Below, one piece after another: positions 6,969-16,270 of a DNA stretch of 35,924 nt (the stretch's first letter is position 1; each line of letters begins with the position of its first letter). The stretch is from positions 1 to 35,924 of the forward strand of contig CAKVOK010000037.1 in assembly GCA_934792465.1 (NCBI GenBank), in the 5' to 3' direction. This DNA is from an uncultured Clostridia bacterium (GTDB lineage Bacteria; Bacillota; Clostridia; RUG12999). A model generated the notes under the pieces. That model made no database searches. It had not been told where the DNA came from and worked only from the letters and a program-made list of their open reading frames with translations. A program made the position numbers and the translations under genes.

Positions 6969-7790
6969 ATGCACTTGAATATTTCAATACTTGCGAATTT
7001 AAAAAAAGATATAAACGGAGCGGTTCTCCACAGCGTTGTAAATGAATTTAAAGGAAAAGCGGAGCTTAAGATTTTTTGCGACGCCGCCGAAAAGTCGGCA
7101 TATGACGGCTGCGATGCGGTTGTGGTGCTGGGCGGCGACGGCACGATTATCAGAGCAGCGAAAAACGCAGCGCCGCTCGGTATTCCGGTTTGCGGTGTGA
7201 ACCTCGGAAAGATAGGGTTTCTTGCCGCTGCGGAGGTTACGGAAATAAAGAAGCTTGCCGAAAGGATTCTTTCGGGAATATATAAAATAGAAAAAAGAAT
7301 GATGCTCGAAGTCTGCCTTTGCACCCCAAAGGAAAAACGGACGCTCGGATTTGCGCTGAATGACGTTGCCATAGGCAGGGGCGCATATACGAAGATGATA
7401 AAGCTGATTTTCAGTGTAAATAACGATTTTCTGGACAGCTATATGGCGGACGGAGCGGTTATAAGCACGCCCACGGGTTCGACGGCGTATTCGCTGTCTG
7501 CCGGAGGACCTGTTGCGGAGCCCAACATGGATTTGTTTTTGCTGACGCCGATATGCGCATACGATTTGCAGACGAGAAGCATGGTTCTTCCTCCCGATGT
7601 CACGCTCGGAATAGCAATATCGGGCAAGCAGGACGCATCGGCAATATTATCTCTTGACGGTCATGAAGATATAAGCATAATGCCGGGAGATAAAATTATA
7701 ATAAAAAAATCGGATTATTATGCACAGTTTGTAAGCCTCGGCGACAGAAGCTTTTACAGTGTATTGAGAAAAAAACTCGGCAGAAAGTAG
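6969..7790 (+). CDS. nadK: NAD kinase
   Basis: Phosphorylates NAD+ to NADP+ using ATP or polyphosphate; cytoplasmic. The 273 residues from ATG 6969 fit the family (about 270-290). The hallmark GGDGT occurs in VVVLGGDGTIIRAAK (about 55-60 of the longer frame), NLGKIGFLA follows, and the second signature GSTAYSLSAGGP is at about 172-183. In-frame TTG (6963) and GTG (6966) could also serve. No strong Shine-Dalgarno precedes any of them, so the start is uncertain by a few codons. argR follows after 9 bp, recN after that, a conserved Firmicutes order, which supports both identity and an operon. Confidence 0.95.
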   Translation: MHLNISILANLKKDINGAVLHSVVNEFKGKAELKIFCDAAEKSAYDGCDAVVVLGGDGTIIRAAKNAAPLGIPVCGVNLGKIGFLAAAEVTEIKKLAERILSGIYKIEKRMMLEVCLCTPKEKRTLGFALNDVAIGRGAYTKMIKLIFSVNNDFLDSYMADGAVISTPTGSTAYSLSAGGPVAEPNMDLFLLTPICAYDLQTRSMVLPPDVTLGIAISGKQDASAILSLDGHEDISIMPGDKIIIKKSDYYAQFVSLGDRSFYSVLRKKLGRK

Positions 7791-7799
7791 GAATCGGAT

Positions 7800-8255
7800 A
7801 TGAATAAATATGAAAGACACTCGCAAATACTCCAGATTATAAAAGAAAATGTAATACAGACTCAGGAGGAACTTGCAAAGAAGCTGAACGAAATGGGCAT
7901 TTATGCCACACAGGCGACAATTTCGAGAGATATACGCGAGCTGCGGCTCATCAAAGTTTCAAACGGCGGAGATGTGTATAAATATGCAACTACGGCGGGA
8001 GAAGCGGCGTTCAACCTGGAAAGCAGGCTGAAAACAGTTTTTTCGGAATCGGTAATCAACGTTAATACCGCAAAAAATATTATTGTTATAAATACGCTCG
8101 CCGGAATGGCGCAGGCTGCGGCAAGCGCCGTGGATTCCACGGGTTATCCGGAAATCTTGGGTTCGATTGCCGGCGACGATACCATAATCGTTGTGGTGAA
8201 CGATGAGAAAAACGCCGCAAAGATTTGCTCAAAGCTTAAAATGATGATTAAATAA
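7800..8255 (+). CDS. argR: Arginine repressor
   Basis: ArgR/AhrC family regulator of arginine biosynthesis and catabolism, 151 residues. The N-terminal winged helix includes QEELAKKLNEMGIYATQATI and SRDIRELRLIKV (about 20-55), matching the family's ATQATISRD recognition helix. The C-terminal hexamerisation and arginine-binding domain contains NTLAGMAQAAASAVD and the acidic GSIAGDDTIIVV signature, with the paired Asp residues that contact arginine. It sits between nadK and recN as in many Firmicutes. No arg genes are in this window, so its targets lie elsewhere. The weak AGGA ahead of the start suggests coupling to nadK. Confidence 0.96.
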   Translation: MNKYERHSQILQIIKENVIQTQEELAKKLNEMGIYATQATISRDIRELRLIKVSNGGDVYKYATTAGEAAFNLESRLKTVFSESVINVNTAKNIIVINTLAGMAQAAASAVDSTGYPEILGSIAGDDTIIVVVNDEKNAAKICSKLKMMIK

Positions 8256-8287
8256 ATGTAAAATTTCGTAAAGTAGGAGGGGATTTT

Positions 8288-9946
8288 TTGCTGCTTTTTA
8301 TAGACATACAAGACGTAGCCGTAATAAAACGGGCAAAAATTGAATTTTCCGACGGACTGAGCGTGCTTACGGGCGAAACGGGTGCGGGAAAATCCATAGT
8401 CCTCGACGCTATAGGAATGATAAGCGGAGGCCGCACCGGCAGGGATATTGTCCGCAGCGGCTGTGCGAAAGCAAAAGTTTCCGCACTTTTTTATCCGGAA
8501 GAATCCGAAAACGAGATTTTGGAAGAATTCGGGATAGAAAAAGCGGAGGACAATACATTGCTTGTGCAGAGAGAAATCTCTGCGGACGGCAGGGGTACGG
8601 TGCGTATAAACGGTTCGCTTTCTTCCGTGACGGTGCTTAAAGAGATAGGGTCAAGATTAATAAATATTCACGGTCAGCAGGATACGGCGGTTTTGTATTC
8701 CTCAGACCGTCATATTCATATTTTGGACGAATTCAGCGGAATGGAAAAAACCAAGCTGAAAGAATTTGCGGATAAATTCACGGAATTTAATAAGCTGAAA
8801 AAGACGGTCGGGGAGTTTGAAGAGCTTAAGGCGAAACGTGCTTCGGAAACGGATATTCTGGAATATCGGATAAACGAGCTTAAGGCACTGGCACTGAAAG
8901 AAAACGAGGAAGCGGAGCTGAAAGAAAAAGCGGAGCTTCTCGAAAACAGCGAAGAGATAATCGACAGCATCGCCAAGACTGCCGATTTGCTTTCGGACGG
9001 CAGACAAAACGCCGTGGATTTGCTGAACGAGGCAGTCGGCACAATGTCGAAAATCTCCGATTACAGCGGAGAACTTTCGGCACTTTATGAGCAGCTGTGC
9101 GATGTTTCGTATCAGCTCGGCGATATTTCAAGAAATATCAGATATTATGCGGAGGATATAGACTATTCGCCGCAGGAGCTTCGGGATATAAATGAAAGAC
9201 TTGATGAAATCAACAGATTGTGCGTGAAATACCGCTGTTCGTCGGAATCGCTGAAAAATGTCCTTGCGGAAGCGGAGGAACGCCTTGCGAAGCTCGAAAA
9301 CGCCGAAGCGGACGAAACGGAAGCGAAAGAACGCCTCGAAAAGCTGAATGCGGAGATTTCCGCATTGGCGGACGAGCTTCACGAGACAAGGCTTGCGGCG
9401 GCGAAAAAATTTGAATCCGCAATGGAAAAAAATCTTGCGGAGCTTAATATGCAGGGAACGAGATTCAAAGTGCTTATTTCGGATACCGAGTTTAACTCAT
9501 ACGGACGTGACAGCGTGCAGTTTATGATTTCCGCAAATGTCGGCGAGGATTTGAAACCGCTTTCCAAGGTGGCGTCCGGCGGTGAGCTTTCGCGTATTAT
9601 GCTTTCGCTGAAAACTCTCGATACCGAAAAAGGAAAAACATATATATTTGATGAGATAGATACGGGAGTCAGCGGAATCACGGCGGAAAAGATAGCCGCA
9701 AAGCTTACGGAAGTATCAAAACATAATCAAACGATAATAATAACACATAGTCCGCAGATTGCCGCTGCGGCAGACCATCATTATCTTATAGAAAAGAATG
9801 CGGACGGCGGCGAAACCGTTACGAGCGTAACAAAGCTGAATACGGACGAGCGGATTGAAGAGCTTGCGAGAATAGGTGCGGGCAGCAATATAACGGCGGC
9901 TGCACTGGAAGCGGCAAAAGAGCTTTTGAACAGAAAAAAACAGTAA
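8288..9946 (+). CDS. recN: DNA repair protein RecN
   Basis: SMC-like ATPase acting early in double-strand-break repair. The 552-residue length fits the family. Walker A is TGETGAGKS (about 28-36), the Q-loop region carries NIHGQQDT, a long Lys/Glu/Leu-rich coiled coil runs through roughly 155-360, the ABC signature is ASGGELSRIMLSLK (about 430), and Walker B is YIFDEIDTGVSG. The start is a TTG at 8288 with AGGAGGGG about 8 bp upstream. The family's usual N-terminus (L..I.IQDVAVI) begins there, so TTG is credible. It closes the nadK-argR-recN cluster. Confidence 0.97.
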   Translation: MLLFIDIQDVAVIKRAKIEFSDGLSVLTGETGAGKSIVLDAIGMISGGRTGRDIVRSGCAKAKVSALFYPEESENEILEEFGIEKAEDNTLLVQREISADGRGTVRINGSLSSVTVLKEIGSRLINIHGQQDTAVLYSSDRHIHILDEFSGMEKTKLKEFADKFTEFNKLKKTVGEFEELKAKRASETDILEYRINELKALALKENEEAELKEKAELLENSEEIIDSIAKTADLLSDGRQNAVDLLNEAVGTMSKISDYSGELSALYEQLCDVSYQLGDISRNIRYYAEDIDYSPQELRDINERLDEINRLCVKYRCSSESLKNVLAEAEERLAKLENAEADETEAKERLEKLNAEISALADELHETRLAAAKKFESAMEKNLAELNMQGTRFKVLISDTEFNSYGRDSVQFMISANVGEDLKPLSKVASGGELSRIMLSLKTLDTEKGKTYIFDEIDTGVSGITAEKIAAKLTEVSKHNQTIIITHSPQIAAAADHHYLIEKNADGGETVTSVTKLNTDERIEELARIGAGSNITAAALEAAKELLNRKKQ

Positions 9947-9965
9947 TCAGAAATGGAGATTAAAT

Positions 9966-11591
9966 ATGTCGGAAGTATATATTTTCGGGCATAAAAGCCC
10001 CGATACGGATTCAATATGCGCCGCAATTGCATATGAAGAACTGAAAAACAAAACGGAAGAAAATAATTATATTGCGTGCAGAATAGGCAGTATAAATAAG
10101 GAAACACAATATGTTCTGGATAAATTCGGCGTAACGAAGCCGCCGCTTATAGAGGACGTGTATCCGCAGATACGCGACGCCCAGTATTACCCGGTTGTGC
10201 CGCTGAAAGAAACGGACACGATAAAGACGGCGTGGCACCGCATGAAAGAAACGGAGCTTACGCTTGTGCCCGTTGTGGACGGCGAGGGCATTATGTCGGG
10301 TATAGTTTCTTCACAGGATATTACGGAAGCGTATATAGAGCTTGTTGACCCGTGCTTTTTAAAGACGTATTCGATAAGCATGAAAGATGTTTCCGATACA
10401 CTCGGCGCACAGGTGCTGTGCGGAAACCCTACAGACGGGGATATTCCGGAACAGTTTGTTGTTTATAACCACCTCGGGCAGCATATACATGCGGGCGACC
10501 TCATGGTAGCCGGCTCGGACGTGCGCTGCGTGAACGAATGTATAGACAGTATTGCACGGTATATTATAATATCGGGAAACTTCTCATATTCGGAGATTGA
10601 GAAGATAAAGGAACTCGGAATTTTAAGAGGAAAAACCGTGATTTATATAAATGAATCCATTTTTGCGATAACACGCATAATCGCCCAGGCACTGCCTGTT
10701 AAAAGCGTAATGAAACAGCACGATATTGTGGCTTTCAGCCCAAACGGAAAAATTGACGATGCAGCGGAACTCATGCTTCGCCACAGATACAGATATTTCC
10801 CCGTTGTGGACGCTCTTTACAGACCTCTCGGACTGATTTCCAGACGTCATCTTTTAACGTATAAACAAAAACAGGTTATACTGGTGGACCACAACGAAAA
10901 GGGACAGACGGCGGACGGCATAGAAAAATCCGCAATACTTGAAATCGTAGACCATCACAGACTCGGAGATTTGCAGACGGGAAAGCCGCTTTTCGTAAAC
11001 TGCAAGGCGGTAGGCTCGACGTGTACCATTGTTGCGGAGCAGTTTAAGCTCAAGGGAATCGAGCCGACGGAGAAGACTGCGGCGCTTATGCTTTCCGCAA
11101 TAATATCCGATACGCTTTTGTTCCGTTCGCCGACTTGCACGCAGCAGGATAAGGAAACGGCGGAATACCTTGCACAAATATGCGGACTTCCGCTGTATGA
11201 ATACGGACAGGAAATGCTCCGTGCCGGCGCAAGCATAGACAGCTATACGGACGATGATATTATTCACAACGATTCAAAATTGTATGAGATAGGCAGATAT
11301 AAGATAAGCACCTGCCAGATACTCACAACGGATATAAGCAACGTGCTTTGCAGGCTGGACGGAATCGAAGCGGCAGCGCATGAATATGCCGCACGCAAAG
11401 GCTTCGACTGCATATTGCTGATTGCTACGGATTTCATACGCTACGGTTCGCAGATATTCGCATTCGGAAACGAAAGTCAAAAAATTTTGGAGGCACTTGG
11501 CGTTTCGGATGATAAAAGTGCATTTTTGGACGGAGTTATTTCGAGAAAAAGCCAGATAATTCCGCAGCTTGTTCTGAACCTGAGAAAGTGA
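9966..11591 (+). CDS. ppaC: CBS-domain manganese-dependent inorganic pyrophosphatase
   Basis: Family II inorganic pyrophosphatase (DHH superfamily) with a regulatory insert, 541 residues. The N-terminal metal ligands are visible in FGHKSPDTDS (H8, D12, D14). An insert of about 245 residues follows, containing a CBS motif (about 70-125), a DRTGG-like region (about 130-245) and a second CBS motif (about 250-300, RYFPVVDALYRPLG). The catalytic DHH (EIVDHHRLGD) and the C-terminal DHHA2 part with SRKSQIIPQL complete it. In characterised homologues the CBS pair binds AMP/ADP as inhibitors and ATP or diadenosine polyphosphates as activators. It hydrolyses pyrophosphate and so pulls biosynthesis. It starts 20 bp after recN, with TGGAG upstream. 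Confidence 0.94.
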   Translation: MSEVYIFGHKSPDTDSICAAIAYEELKNKTEENNYIACRIGSINKETQYVLDKFGVTKPPLIEDVYPQIRDAQYYPVVPLKETDTIKTAWHRMKETELTLVPVVDGEGIMSGIVSSQDITEAYIELVDPCFLKTYSISMKDVSDTLGAQVLCGNPTDGDIPEQFVVYNHLGQHIHAGDLMVAGSDVRCVNECIDSIARYIIISGNFSYSEIEKIKELGILRGKTVIYINESIFAITRIIAQALPVKSVMKQHDIVAFSPNGKIDDAAELMLRHRYRYFPVVDALYRPLGLISRRHLLTYKQKQVILVDHNEKGQTADGIEKSAILEIVDHHRLGDLQTGKPLFVNCKAVGSTCTIVAEQFKLKGIEPTEKTAALMLSAIISDTLLFRSPTCTQQDKETAEYLAQICGLPLYEYGQEMLRAGASIDSYTDDDIIHNDSKLYEIGRYKISTCQILTTDISNVLCRLDGIEAAAHEYAARKGFDCILLIATDFIRYGSQIFAFGNESQKILEALGVSDDKSAFLDGVISRKSQIIPQLVLNLRK

Positions 11592-11597
11592 AAAAAT

Positions 11598-12290
11598 ATG
11601 TATTATAACAATGAAATTTCGGAATTTATAAATACGCTCGGCGTAAGCGACTTCGGGTTTTGCAATATAGAAAATTTTAAGGACGGTTCGCTGCTCGGCG
11701 AATACCCCGGCAGCGGAAGCCTGAATTATGCGGTGTCGATTGTGATAAAGCTTTCGGATGCCGTGATAGACGGGATAACGGACGCCCCGACACATTCGTA
11801 TTTTCATCATTACAGAACAGTAAATACGCATATAGATAATGTGCTGCTGAAACTCGGGATGTATGTGGAAAGCAAAGGCTATAAATATATACCGATTGCG
11901 GCATCGCAGAGCATAAACGGAATGCAGGGGCTTTTTCAGCATAAGACAGCCGCAAGGCTCGCAGGGCTCGGCGGAATCGGCAAAAGCGGTCTTTTCGTTT
12001 CCGCAAAATACGGTCCCCGTGTGCGGCTCGGTACCCTCGTTACCGATATGCCCTTTGAAGTGGGTGCGCCTTTTGAGAAGAATATATGCGGCGAATGCAG
12101 AAAATGCGTTCTTGCCTGCCCGGCAATGGCAATATCGAACACTCCGTTTTCGGAAAAAACGCCCATGTGCGGACTCGACAGAAAAATGTGTTCGGATTTT
12201 ATGAAGGATAAATTCAAGATGATTGGCAGGGGAGCGGTATGCGGAATTTGTATGCGTGTATGCCCCCACGGAGGAAAAAACAGTGTATAA
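11598..12290 (+). CDS. QueG-like double-cluster ferredoxin protein
   Basis: 230 residues ending in two 4Fe-4S motifs: CGECRKCVLACP (about 172-183) and CGLDRKMCSDF...CGICMRVCPHG (about 197-225). The middle part (GLGGIGKSGLFVSAKYGPRVRLGTL) is the corrinoid-binding-like region of epoxyqueuosine reductase (QueG) relatives. It is shorter than true QueG (about 300-380 residues, with HEAT repeats), so it is probably one of the QueG-like oxidoreductases common in anaerobes rather than the tRNA-modification enzyme. It begins 6 bp after the pyrophosphatase and its last 8 bp overlap the ogt start, indicating co-translation. The substrate is unknown. Confidence 0.82.
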   Translation: MYYNNEISEFINTLGVSDFGFCNIENFKDGSLLGEYPGSGSLNYAVSIVIKLSDAVIDGITDAPTHSYFHHYRTVNTHIDNVLLKLGMYVESKGYKYIPIAASQSINGMQGLFQHKTAARLAGLGGIGKSGLFVSAKYGPRVRLGTLVTDMPFEVGAPFEKNICGECRKCVLACPAMAISNTPFSEKTPMCGLDRKMCSDFMKDKFKMIGRGAVCGICMRVCPHGGKNSV

Positions 12291-12819
12291 ATATGTATAT
12301 GAAACTCCGGACGGATTCGGGAATATGATAATGAACAGCGACGGCGAATTTTTGACGGCGCTTTGTTTTGAGGGGTCGAGAGATATTTCAAAGCTTACTT
12401 CGGAATGTGACAAGAAGCTTCTGCCGATTTTCGAGGATACCGTGAAATGGCTTGATATGTATTTCAGCGGAAAAATCCCGGATTTTACGCCAAAATATAA
12501 GATTGACGGCATATCGCCGTTCCGCAGACGTGTTATAGATATTATGAATCGGATTCCATACGGAAAGACAGTTGCATATAATGATATAGCGAAAGAAATC
12601 GCACAGGAACGGGGTCTTGAAAAAATGTCGGCGCAGGCAGTCGGCGGAGCGGTCGGTGCGAACCCGATATGCATAATAGTTCCGTGCCATAGGGTAGTCG
12701 GTACGAACGGCAGCCTGACAGGCTACGGAGGCGGAATAAAAAACAAAGTGAGGCTGCTCGAGCTTGAGGGAAACGATATGACGAAGTTCACCGTGCCGAA
12801 GAAAGGAACGGCACTATGA
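12283..12819 (+). CDS. ogt: Methylated-DNA--protein-cysteine S-methyltransferase
   Basis: Suicide enzyme that removes methyl groups from O6-methylguanine. The acceptor site PCHRVVG, in NPICIIVPCHRVVGTNGSLT, is intact, as are the upstream helix-turn-helix region (FRRRVIDIMNRIPYGKTVAY) and the downstream GYGGG..NKVRLLELE. I place the start at GTG 12283 (178 residues) because GGAGG lies 8 bp upstream and the N-terminus then matches the family; the frame is open upstream to 12223 but that part is within the preceding gene. It overlaps that gene by 8 bp and the downstream tag by 4 bp (ATGA). With tag it forms an alkylation-repair pair. Confidence 0.94.
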   Translation: MYKYVYETPDGFGNMIMNSDGEFLTALCFEGSRDISKLTSECDKKLLPIFEDTVKWLDMYFSGKIPDFTPKYKIDGISPFRRRVIDIMNRIPYGKTVAYNDIAKEIAQERGLEKMSAQAVGGAVGANPICIIVPCHRVVGTNGSLTGYGGGIKNKVRLLELEGNDMTKFTVPKKGTAL

Positions 12820-13382
12820 ACAGGTGTAAATGGTGCAATTTGAAAAATCCGAAATACGTTGCGTATCATGATGAGGAATGGGGAGTTCTGCGGACGGACG
12901 ACCGGTATTTGTTTGAAATGCTTGTGCTGGAATCGTTTCAGGCAGGACTTTCGTGGGAATGTATTCTCAATAAACGTGAGAATTTCCGCACGGCGTATGA
13001 CGATTTCGATTTGGATAAGGTCTGCGCATACGGTGAGGATAAGATGAAAGAGCTTTCGGAAAATTCGGGAATTGTACGTAATAAGCTTAAAATAAAAGCA
13101 AGTATCGGCAATGCGAAAATATTCCGTGATATAAAGAATGAATACGGCGGCTTTTACGAATATCTGAAAAGATTTTCGGACGGAAAAATCATATACGAAA
13201 ACGATGTTACACGCTCCGGTTTGTCGGACACAATCTCGGCAGATTTGCAGGGGCGCGGAATGAAGTTCGTCGGCACAACGATTATTTATTCGTATTTGCA
13301 GGCGATAGGGGTTATAAATTCGCATGAGGACGGTTGTTTTTTTTATCGCAATTTAAACTGTTGCGATACAATTGATTGGTGA
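12816..13382 (+). CDS. tag: DNA-3-methyladenine glycosylase I
   Basis: Excises 3-methyladenine from alkylated DNA as the first step of base excision repair. 188 residues, the usual Tag length. The zinc ligands are present: Cys4 and His18 in MNRCKWC...AYHDEEWG at the N-terminus, and His/Cys spaced by three residues in NSHEDGC near the C-terminus. The FEMLVLESFQAGLSWECIL segment (about 32-50) is the characteristic core. Start by ATGA overlap with ogt; the coupling with ogt makes a compact alkylation-damage module. No terminator is seen after it; the next 100 bp hold a transposase fragment. Confidence 0.95.
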   Translation: MNRCKWCNLKNPKYVAYHDEEWGVLRTDDRYLFEMLVLESFQAGLSWECILNKRENFRTAYDDFDLDKVCAYGEDKMKELSENSGIVRNKLKIKASIGNAKIFRDIKNEYGGFYEYLKRFSDGKIIYENDVTRSGLSDTISADLQGRGMKFVGTTIIYSYLQAIGVINSHEDGCFFYRNLNCCDTIDW

Positions 13383-13400
13383 CAAAAAATAAGAAAATGA

Positions 13401-13496
13401 ACACCAAGGCATAACGGCAAGGTTGAAAGGCCGCATCGAACCGATGAAAAGAGATTTTACAATGTGGAAGTTATTCACGATAAGTACAGTTTTTAG
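13401..13496 (+). pseudogene. Transposase (DDE integrase-core) C-terminal fragment
   Basis: In this frame the sequence reads TPRHNGKVERPHRTDEKRFY then NVEVIHDKYSF before a stop. This is the highly conserved C-terminal part of the rve/DDE catalytic domain of IS3/IS481-like transposases (usual form RHNGKVER.HR.D..RFY), including the region of the catalytic Glu. It is preceded by an in-frame TGA and nothing else of the gene remains. I see it as the left scar of the insertion or deletion event that brought in the restriction-modification genes to its right. Confidence 0.8.
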
Positions 13497-13540
13497 GACA
13501 CTAAATTTGATATAATAAAAGAAAAAGGAGTTTCCCAAAG

Positions 13541-15103
13541 ATGATTGATAACAAAAAGGAACAAGAGCGTGCAGAACTGCACCGTACCATATGGAATATA
13601 GCAAATGATTTAAGGGGCAGTGTTGACGGCTGGGACTTCAAGCAATATGTGCTTGGATTTTTATTCTATCGCTACATTTCAGAAAATCTTACCGCTTACA
13701 TAAACAAAGGTGAGCTTGACGCAGGAATAACCGATTTTGACTATGCACAGCTTCCCGATGAGGAGGCTGAGTGCGTCAGAGATGATATGGTAACAACAAA
13801 AGGCTTTTTTATCTTGCCGAGTGAGCTTTTTTGTAATGTACGGGCAAATGCGGCAAAAGATGAGAACCTTAACGAAACACTTTCAAAGGTATTTAAAAAC
13901 ATAGAGGGCTCCGCACAGGGAACTGTCAGTGAGGACGATTTTAAGGGATTGTTTGACGATATAGATGTAAACAGTAACAAGCTCGGCGGCAGTGTTGCAA
14001 AACGTAATGAAAGGCTTGTAAAACTCCTTGACGGTATCGGAGAAATGAAACTCGGTGATTTACAGGACAATACCATTGACGCATTTGGTGATGCTTATGA
14101 GTATTTGATGGGTATGTATGCTTCAAATGCAGGAAAATCCGGTGGGGAATATTATACGCCGCAAGAGGTTTCAGAGCTGTTGACACGCCTGACCATTATC
14201 GGAAAAACCGAGGTAAATAAGGTTTATGACCCTGCTTGCGGAAGCGGCTCTCTGCTTTTAAAATTCGCCAAAATACTTGGCAAGGATAAAGTCAGACAGG
14301 GTTTTTACGGACAGGAAATCAACATAACTACATACAATCTTTGCCGTATCAATATGTTTTTGCACGATATTGATTATAATAAATTTAACATTGCACACGA
14401 GGACACACTAACCGAGCCGCAGCATTGGGACGATGAACCGTTTGAGGCTATCGTATCAAATCCGCCGTACTCTGTAAAATGGCAGGGGGACGATAACCCG
14501 ATACTGATAAACGACCCCCGTTTTTCTCCGGCAGGAGTGCTTGCACCGAAATCAAAGGCTGACCTTGCGTTTATAATGCACTCGCTTTCTTGGCTTGCGA
14601 CAAACGGTACGGCTGCTATTGTATGCTTTCCGGGTGTTATGTACCGTGGCGGTGCGGAACAGAAAATCAGAAAATATCTTGTTGACAACAACTTTATTGA
14701 TTGCATTATTCAGCTTCCCGACAATCTTTTTTACGGTACAAGCATAGCGACCTGTATTATGGTTCTGAAGAAATCAAAGGCAGATAATTCAATCCTTTTC
14801 ATAGACGCAACAAAGGAATGTGTCAAGGTTACAAATAATAATAAAATGACGGCTGAAAATCTTGACAGCATAATAAACACATATGTTGAAAGAACTGATA
14901 AAGACTATATTTCAAGACTTGTTTCGAGTGATGAGGTTGAAAAGCAGGAATATAATCTTTCTGTTTCAAGCTATGTTGAGCAGGCGGACACAAGAGAAAA
15001 GATAGATATTACGGAGCTTAATAAGCAAATTTCCGAAATCGTTGCAAGAGAACAGGTTTTGCGTGATGAAATTGATAAAATAATTGCAGAAATTGAAGTA
15101 TAA
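13541..15103 (+). CDS. hsdM: Type I restriction-modification system methyltransferase subunit M
   Basis: N6-adenine DNA methyltransferase of a type I system, 520 residues, full length. The N-terminal HsdM helical domain (LRGSVDGWDFKQYVLGFLFY, about 20-40) precedes the catalytic domain. The SAM-binding motif is DPACGSGS (about 230-237) and the catalytic motif is NPPY (307-310). AAAGGAG lies 10-11 bp before the ATG. Normally HsdM needs HsdS to choose the target and HsdR to cut. Here hsdS is a 23-codon stub at 16199 and no hsdR is in the window. A -10-like TATAAT at 13511-13516 has no convincing -35 partner. Codon use looks more A/T-rich than the upstream operon, consistent with transfer. Confidence 0.95.
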   Translation: MIDNKKEQERAELHRTIWNIANDLRGSVDGWDFKQYVLGFLFYRYISENLTAYINKGELDAGITDFDYAQLPDEEAECVRDDMVTTKGFFILPSELFCNVRANAAKDENLNETLSKVFKNIEGSAQGTVSEDDFKGLFDDIDVNSNKLGGSVAKRNERLVKLLDGIGEMKLGDLQDNTIDAFGDAYEYLMGMYASNAGKSGGEYYTPQEVSELLTRLTIIGKTEVNKVYDPACGSGSLLLKFAKILGKDKVRQGFYGQEINITTYNLCRINMFLHDIDYNKFNIAHEDTLTEPQHWDDEPFEAIVSNPPYSVKWQGDDNPILINDPRFSPAGVLAPKSKADLAFIMHSLSWLATNGTAAIVCFPGVMYRGGAEQKIRKYLVDNNFIDCIIQLPDNLFYGTSIATCIMVLKKSKADNSILFIDATKECVKVTNNNKMTAENLDSIINTYVERTDKDYISRLVSSDEVEKQEYNLSVSSYVEQADTREKIDITELNKQISEIVAREQVLRDEIDKIIAEIEV

Positions 15104-15162
15104 TATATTCATAAGGCGGAACGGCTCCAAACCGTTCCCTGCTTACAAAAGGAGATTTGAAA

Positions 15163-16185
15163 ATGGATAATAATTTTCTTGAAAAAGTCGGAAATATTCT
15201 TGCACAGGCAAAACATAATGTAAAAACAGCCGTTAATCTTGCTATGGTTTACACATATTACGAAATTGGAAAAATGATAGTTCAGGAGGAACAAAACGGC
15301 GAGCAAAGGGCAGAGTACGGAAAATACATTTTAAAAGATTTGTCGGAATATTTGACAGAGAATTTCGGAAAAGGATATTCTGTGGATAATTTAAAGTTAA
15401 TGCGAAAATTTTATATAATTTACTCTCACGATGTAATTGGTGAAACAGTGTTTCCCCAATCTGAAAATTTGCCGTCAACGGAAACAGGAAGAAAGTTTTA
15501 CCTTAGCTGGTCGCATTATTTAAAACTTATGCGCATAGATAATGTTGATGAAAGACATTTTTATGAAATCGAAGCCGTTAAAAATGATTGGAGCTTGTCT
15601 GAATTAAAAAGGCAATTTAACACATCTTTGTATGAAAGATTGGCATTAAGCACAAATAAAGAAAATGTAAAAAAGCTTTCAACCAACGGGCAGATAATTG
15701 AAACACCGTCAGATTTGGTAAAAGACCCTTATATACTCGAATTTTTGGGCTTGCCGGAGCTTGCGGAATATTCCGAAACCGAGCTTGAAAAACGAATAAT
15801 TGATAATTTACAAAAGTTTTTGCTTGAATTGGGAAAAGGCTTTACATTTGTCGGCAGACAGGTTCGATTAACTTTTGAGGAAGAACATTTCAGATGCGAC
15901 CTTGTATTTTATAACCGTTTGCTTAAATGCTTTGTTTTATTTGACTTAAAAATCGGCGAGCTGAAACATCAGGATATAGGTCAAATGCAGATGTATGTAA
16001 ATTTTTATGACAGAAATGTAAAGCTTGATGATGAGAATAAAACAATAGGAATAATCCTTTGCAAGGACAAAAATCAAGCCGTTGTGGAAATGACATTGCC
16101 CGAAGATAATACACAGATTTTTGCAAGCAAATACCAAACTGTATTGCCGAGCAAGGAAGAATTGCAAAAGTTGCTTGATGAGTAA
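15163..16185 (+). CDS. DUF1016 (YhcG-like) PDDEXK nuclease-domain protein
   Basis: 340 residues. The N-terminal DUF1016 region (YTYYEIGKMIVQEEQ, FGKGYSVDNLKLMRKFY, about 25-90) is followed by a C-terminal PDDEXK-like domain. Candidate catalytic residues are Asp in RCDLVFYNR (about 244-252) and D-x-K in FDLKIGEL (about 258-266), followed by a Q..MY motif (IGQMQMYVNFYD). ATG 15163 is preferred over an upstream TTG because AAAGGAG sits 8 bp before it. Such genes are often nested in type I restriction-modification loci, as here between hsdM and the hsdS stub. Its exact role is unclear; a nuclease or recombination-linked function is the usual inference. It is visibly A/T-rich. Confidence 0.85.
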   Translation: MDNNFLEKVGNILAQAKHNVKTAVNLAMVYTYYEIGKMIVQEEQNGEQRAEYGKYILKDLSEYLTENFGKGYSVDNLKLMRKFYIIYSHDVIGETVFPQSENLPSTETGRKFYLSWSHYLKLMRIDNVDERHFYEIEAVKNDWSLSELKRQFNTSLYERLALSTNKENVKKLSTNGQIIETPSDLVKDPYILEFLGLPELAEYSETELEKRIIDNLQKFLLELGKGFTFVGRQVRLTFEEEHFRCDLVFYNRLLKCFVLFDLKIGELKHQDIGQMQMYVNFYDRNVKLDDENKTIGIILCKDKNQAVVEMTLPEDNTQIFASKYQTVLPSKEELQKLLDE

Positions 16186-16198
16186 AAGGAGCAGAAAA

Positions 16199-16270
16199 AT
16201 GAGTAAATTGCAAATGCTTATTGATGAGTTGTGCCCTAATGGGGTTGAATATGTCCCGTTTCGGCGGTAA
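16199..16270 (+). pseudogene. Truncated type I specificity subunit (hsdS stub)
   Basis: Starts with AAAAGGAG 7 bp before ATG and reads MSKLQMLIDELCPNGVEY, the standard N-terminus of many HsdS proteins, but stops after 23 codons. No target-recognition domain follows. Directly after it, in another frame (about 16251-16349), NREVKKQTVIDKLKLFFEKY then FGLVQ and a stop could be the tail of another deleted gene, which I cannot identify. I infer a deletion that fused the hsdS start to unrelated DNA near 16262. Confidence 0.75.

Noticed and set aside
11274..12674. 466-codon open frame on the minus strand
   Set aside because: It runs antisense across three well-supported plus-strand genes (pyrophosphatase, QueG-like, ogt) and has no recognisable domain.
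13488..13516. Promoter directly upstream of hsdM
   Set aside because: TATAAT at 13511-13516 is good but the -35 position at 17 bp (AGTTTT) is poor, so I do not list it as a feature.
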